From NCBI GenBank assembly GCA_008828725.1, contig MEHQ01003379.1, positions 1 through 64,000 of the forward strand: DNA of 64,000 bases, in the 5' to 3' direction. Under the pieces are notes generated by a model. It made no database searches, had not been told where the DNA came from, and was given only the letters and a program-made list of their open reading frames with translations. The DNA is from Saccharina japonica (lineage: Eukaryota > Sar > Phaeophyceae > Laminariales > Laminariaceae). Positions within the stretch are counted from its first letter, which is position 1; every line of letters starts with the position of its first letter. The position numbers and the translations under genes were made by a program. Positions 59,979-64,000 of the stretch are shown here, piece by piece.

Positions 59979-60600
59979 TGGAGCTAGGTGGGGAGCAGAC
60001 CTCTCGGAGCGGCAGCAGTACACAGGATGAGCAGGAGGCCCTGCCGCAGCCGCATCCGATTGAGAGAAGCCCCTTTGAGCCGGTTTGTTGGGTGAGCCCG
60101 GGCGCGCAAGAGCAGGTGGCTCCGTTTGCGCGCCACGTTGAAACCCACTCCGCGGTGACGAGAGAGATACCGTCGCACGCGAGGGAGAAAGAGGTCGGAG
60201 AGATGCTTTTATGTACGAGTGGAACGGGGTCTCTGGAGGAGGAGCATAGAGTAGGAGATGGAGAGGACGGCGTTGGGATGGGCAGGAGCATCAGCCGTTG
60301 CCACCGCCCGCGGAAGGCACGCGTGCAGACCTCGAGGCGGAGCAGCACGCCCTGGTAGTGGCGAGCCGCTTGGTACTGGCACACGGAGCCCTGTTATCAT
60401 TCGAGCAACGGAAAGAGGAGGAAGAGGAGGAGAAGGAAGAGGAGGAGGAGGAGCAGCAGCAGCAGCAGCAGGGGAGCAAGGACGGGTGGGGCGGCGGCAA
60501 GCAGCACCACCTACAGCAAGGTTGTGTTTGGACCAGCATGGAAGCTGGGCCGAGGTGGCGCGTGGGTGCTGGCCTGATGCCCCCGTTCAGCCCTGATTGA
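59978..60600 (+). pseudogene. Unclassified ORF region with Glu/Gln-rich tract, one frameshift
   Basis: An ATG overlaps the last base of the copia LTR (59978) and opens a 126-codon plus frame (MELGGEQTSRSGSSTQDEQE…). A second frame, 60298-60600, continues with LEAEQHALVVASRLVLAHGA, an EEEEEEKEEEEEEQQQQQQ run and a stop after MPPFSPD. One indel near 60280-60300 would join them. No intron signals of usable size separate them. Not recognised. Since the start codon uses an LTR base, the ATG may simply be created by the insertion and the true gene start lie on the other side of the element. Confidence 0.35.
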
Positions 60601-61633
60601 GGTATACGCTGTGTTCGTGCTGCTTGATTGATTGCCTTTTCTCTTGTTTTTGATGATGTTTTTGATGATGCGTACGAAGATGCCGCTACTGCTGTTCAGG
60701 TATATTAATAGTAGGTGTGTCGTAGGTTAGGCTTGTTTGGACCACCTATTATCATACTGAATACGAGTAGTTGGTTCTGTTGTCTTGCGTTTTTTACGCG
60801 GGATGGCAGACTACGTACTTGGGTTGGGGCTTGGGGAGGATGATATATGATGCACGCATGATAGGATTGAGTACGCACGTGACGAGCACTTGACGAGCCG
60901 ACATTGTTATGTTTCGGTTGTGTGCTTTGCTTCGAACGCTGTGCTACCCGCACGTACTAACCTTGTCAGATAGCAACACATCAGTATACGTATGATAATA
61001 GCCGACATGCAGCAATTCTGCTGTAACTTTTACTTGGACCTGTAATCAACAGGGGAAGGTACTTGGAACATGCTCATACGGTTATTTTGTTTGTCTGCGA
61101 TGTTTTTGCTATTTGTACGAGAAGTACTATTATACTGCTGTGAGTATACCAGGTATATGCGTGCGGTGGTTTTCGTGATTTATGAGCATTTTCGTATGCT
61201 GCTTATTTTGTGTGTACCTGATGTAAACGGTAGTGCTCTGTGTGCGGACAGTTTTATGATCGCGAAGGTCGTATATTCATCCATGCATACATATAAGACA
61301 CTGCGTTATACCATGGTACAACGCAACTGCGAACGTACTACTGCTCAGATAAGGTTATCATGGTTGGTATACAGTAATACGATGTTGGAAAATTCTGGGC
61401 GTTGTGATATGATATGAATATGCGATGGAATGGAGCATTGATACCGAGTGAAAATATGTTTTGGGCGACTCAGATTGACTGCTGTATGTTGTGTGCTCTT
61501 CCGCCCTCCCTCCCTCCCTCCCTCCATCAGCTCGTGGCAAGGGGAGATCACGTTTCCCCGATCATAAGTTGGCGTCATAACTACTGCTGTAAGCTTGAAG
61601 CCATAGCACGCGGTCGGATAAATTACGTTTGCG
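60601..61633. other. Intergenic, no gene seen
   Basis: AT-rich with TACGTA motifs. A (CCCTC)n run at 61503-61524 is the only clear simple repeat. A 115-codon plus frame at 61070-61417 has hydrophobic starts but no recognisable domain. Confidence 0.4.
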
Positions 61634-61635
61634 TA

Positions 61636-61910
61636 TGAATGAGGATTTGAGATTTATTGTTTTAGTTTTAGAGTCAATCTCAATGGTGATACCGTCTCTG
61701 GCTGTCTGGCCTGGGCGGCTTTTCTGGTAGTTCGGAAAATACATTGATTGACTGGTTGACCGACTGAAATGAGGATCTGAGATTCATTATTTTAGTTTTA
61801 GAGTCGATCTCAATGGCGATACTGTCTCTGGCTGTCTGGTCTGGGCGGCTTTTCTGATAGTTCGGAAAATACATTGATTGACTGGTTGACTGATTGAACG
61901 AGGATTCGAG
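61636..61910. repeat. Tandem repeat, ~130-bp unit, 2.1 copies
   Basis: GAGGATTTGAGATTTATTGT recurs as GAGGATCTGAGATTCATTAT 130 bp later. Both are followed by CTCTGGCTGTCTGG.CTGGGC and TACATTGATTGACTGGTTGA. A third start is at about 61900. Confidence 0.9.
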
Positions 61911-62242
61911 AATGGAGGAGTTTGAATGAGTTTCTGATTGGGCTGGTGGGGTTAAGGTTGGGTTGTGGTTTTTGATTGATGGTTTTCGGGCATTGAAAAT
62001 TCTGCCTGTTTACTGATTAAAATAGTGAATACATTGTACGGTATTGAGATTTGTATTGAAGATTTTTCAAGTTTCGAGATTCCTGCAACGTGCAGTGGTA
62101 TCTGAAGTTAGCACTACTGGACAAACCTGTATCGACCTATTGACACCGAGCTGATGNTGGACATCATCATCTTGATTGCTAGGAGGACATCTGTATTGCG
62201 GGGTCGCATCCACTCAACGGCAATATTTATTTGCCTTGTAGT

Positions 62243-62395
62243 ACGTAGCACCACACGTCTTCTTTGTATGGGAGGGCGGTCAGAAACGTGGTTCGGCTGC
62301 TAGTCTATTTGTGCAAGATTTGTTTTTGTAGTAGCACCACACATGTCTTCTTTGTACAAGGAGGGGCGGTCAGAAACGTGGTCGGCCGCTACATA
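62243..62395. repeat. Two-unit direct repeat, ~87 bp
   Basis: GTAGCACCACACRTGTCTTC, TTTGTA, GGGCGGTCAGAAACGTGG and CGGC.GCTA occur twice. Upstream is an unresolved base at 62157. Confidence 0.85.
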
Positions 62396-63857
62396 GTGAG
62401 TAGTTATTTGTATTTCTTGGTCAACAAACTGATCGTTGAAATATTGCTGAAATATTGTTGCACGTTTTGTTTCTGTAGTTGAGTGTTTTTGAGAGGATTC
62501 TGAGATTCAGCTCGTAATACGCAGTACAAACATGGAAATACATCTTGTTTTTGGAACAAGCCATGCACTGGTAGTTAACACTGTTGAATTCGTCTCACAT
62601 TATTTCAGAAATTATGTATACACAGCCAATATTGACTGGCGTAGTATTTTTATAGTGTACGGAGTATTACCGTACCGAGTATACCTGTCTGGTAGATGTA
62701 TATTAAGACCCACACGGGTTCCAAGGTTCTGTGTGTGATACTGTCGGTTTGCATGCTATTGGTTGTGCTTGGTACTCGATACAGCAGGTATGATGACGGT
62801 TACATATATTGGGGAGTTCATATACTTGGTGAGGCTTTATTGAGGTATAAATGAGTGCCTGGTTTCTCCCCCCTTGACTTGCTTCTTTGACTTGCTCGCT
62901 GCGCCTCGATGGTGGCCTGCGAGGTCCGATGATATTATATATATACTTAACTATGTGGTTTATGTCTACATGAGGAGCGCTCCAGCTGCCTGACCCTGCA
63001 TGCCTGTGCTAGGCCCCGTCATGCGCCCGAGGTCGTATCAATACATGCTTTTGACAGTCCATGCGTCAAACCCCATCACAACAGTTGCATGCCTTCATGT
63101 TGCCAGGTTTTGCGTTGTAGTTATTGTATTAGTTGTAGAAGGATTGGTAATCCGTCGAAAACAAAGCACAGTAACGGTTGATGTTGTTTCGACGCGGCAA
63201 AGGAGTAATGAAACTTTGTTGTGGCATTGCAATTGATTCCACTTCGTAAATATGCAGACAAGTAGTTCAGACAAGAAACTGACCAAGTAACGAGGGTCAA
63301 ACAACTTGAAATAGGATGATGACACTTGCAGTAAGTATCAAGCAAGTGCACATTAGAACCAAGTGATTAAGTAATCCCACTTGATAGTTGAACAACTACT
63401 TGACTTTATGTCCAGTCCATCGCGGGATCGTGTTAAAGATATCTACCGTACATGCTACCTGGTACACAGCCAACTGCTGTAGTAGCTAGTACGTAGGCTA
63501 TCGGTTCGATGTCTTGAACATAGTCGTCTGATATACGTAGCTCGCAGGACACAGCAGCATGATGCGCTGTTCAGTACTGACATACGAGTACTTACTGTAG
63601 TGTCATAGTAGTGTTGGATCATAGTCCGTTGATATGGATATGTGCTATTTGGTACAGCGCAGCACAAGGCGCTGACGCGATACCAATGCTACTGGTTTTG
63701 GCACGATGTGTATGTCGTATCATACACATGTACATACCAGGTACCAGGTATCAAACAGTAATATCTACGCACATCAGGTTTATTGCGGCATAACCCCAAT
63801 TGCTCGGTAGACAGTAGTTCTTACGAGTTGTGTTTTGTTTATACTCGTACTTGTAAC
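62396..63857. other. Intergenic, no gene seen
   Basis: No conserved frame, TIR or tandem repeat noticed. ACTTGATTAAGT-like short inverted motifs occur near 63360-63400. Confidence 0.4.
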
Positions 63858-64000
63858 TTGGGGTACGCTGCTGCATAGGTAGGGTCTGGAGCAGTCGTGA
63901 TCGATCGAGGATGCACACGCACACCTCTCTCACAACCAACCAACCAACCAACCACTCAACAGCACCACTCTTCGTCTCTTCTTCGAGACCGCTTTAAATC
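63858..64000. repeat. Direct repeat T, copy 2 (cut by window end)
   Basis: The same sequence as 53487-53640, with a 3-4-base CCAA unit difference in the ACCAACCAACC run. Confidence 0.85.

Noticed and set aside
60291..60539. Minus-strand poly-Ser/Cys frame
   Set aside because: Shadow of the GAG/CAG-rich tract that reads as Glu/Gln on the plus strand.

Overview
This is repeat-rich eukaryotic nuclear DNA. There are no operons, ribosome-binding sites or CRISPR arrays. The genes that can be read are split by GT-AG introns and embedded in microsatellites, MITEs, LTR retrotransposons and nested duplications. The organism cannot be named from the sequence; a protist or alga is the best guess, because the chromovirus, Ty1/copia element and many small TIR elements fit such genomes and the host gene is an unusual zinc finger-OTU architecture.

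Layout. 1-2108: a ~1.1 kb tandem duplication. 2270-3233: a decayed copy of a tail-anchored Ala/Ser-rich protein gene, whose better copy lies at 22727-24001. 3365-4178: a segment (R1) repeated at 11171-11985. 4180-19741: a giant inverted duplication centred near 13530. Its left arm carries an apparently intact split gene (5014-11170, plus strand) with a CxxC/CxxC/CxxH (AN1-like) zinc finger and an OTU cysteine-protease (deubiquitinase) domain with visible Cys and His. The right arm and the centre hold decayed copies of it. 19742-22035: a ~180-bp satellite array that starts at the palindrome edge. 22727-34500: tail-anchored gene, several tandem duplications and MITEs. 34512-36112: a diverged third paralogue of the zinc-finger part of the OTU gene. 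37500-40690: a three-copy repeat unit, one copy inverted, containing solo-LTR-like sequences. 40880-50744: a degenerate Ty3/gypsy chromovirus on the minus strand. 54766-59978: a Ty1/copia element on the minus strand with both LTRs and a large gag-protease-integrase ORF, but no reverse-transcriptase core. 59978-64000: one unclassified acidic ORF and repeats.

Most interesting. (1) The gypsy element encodes, just upstream of its aspartic protease, an almost full-length NADAR domain (the family linked to NAD/ADP-ribose chemistry and removal of ADP-ribose from guanine). It also has a chromodomain followed by a Trp-rich Tudor/SH3-like tail. (2) The zinc finger-OTU gene sits in a 15.6 kb palindrome and has a distant paralogue that preserves the zinc-finger residues and the split-codon intron position. 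(3) The copia element has lost precisely the RT catalytic region while keeping long open frames on both sides.

Limits: homology calls were made by eye from motifs. Gene models rest on splice signals, phase agreement and comparison among copies inside this window. Repeat boundaries are approximate to a few bases or tens of bases.
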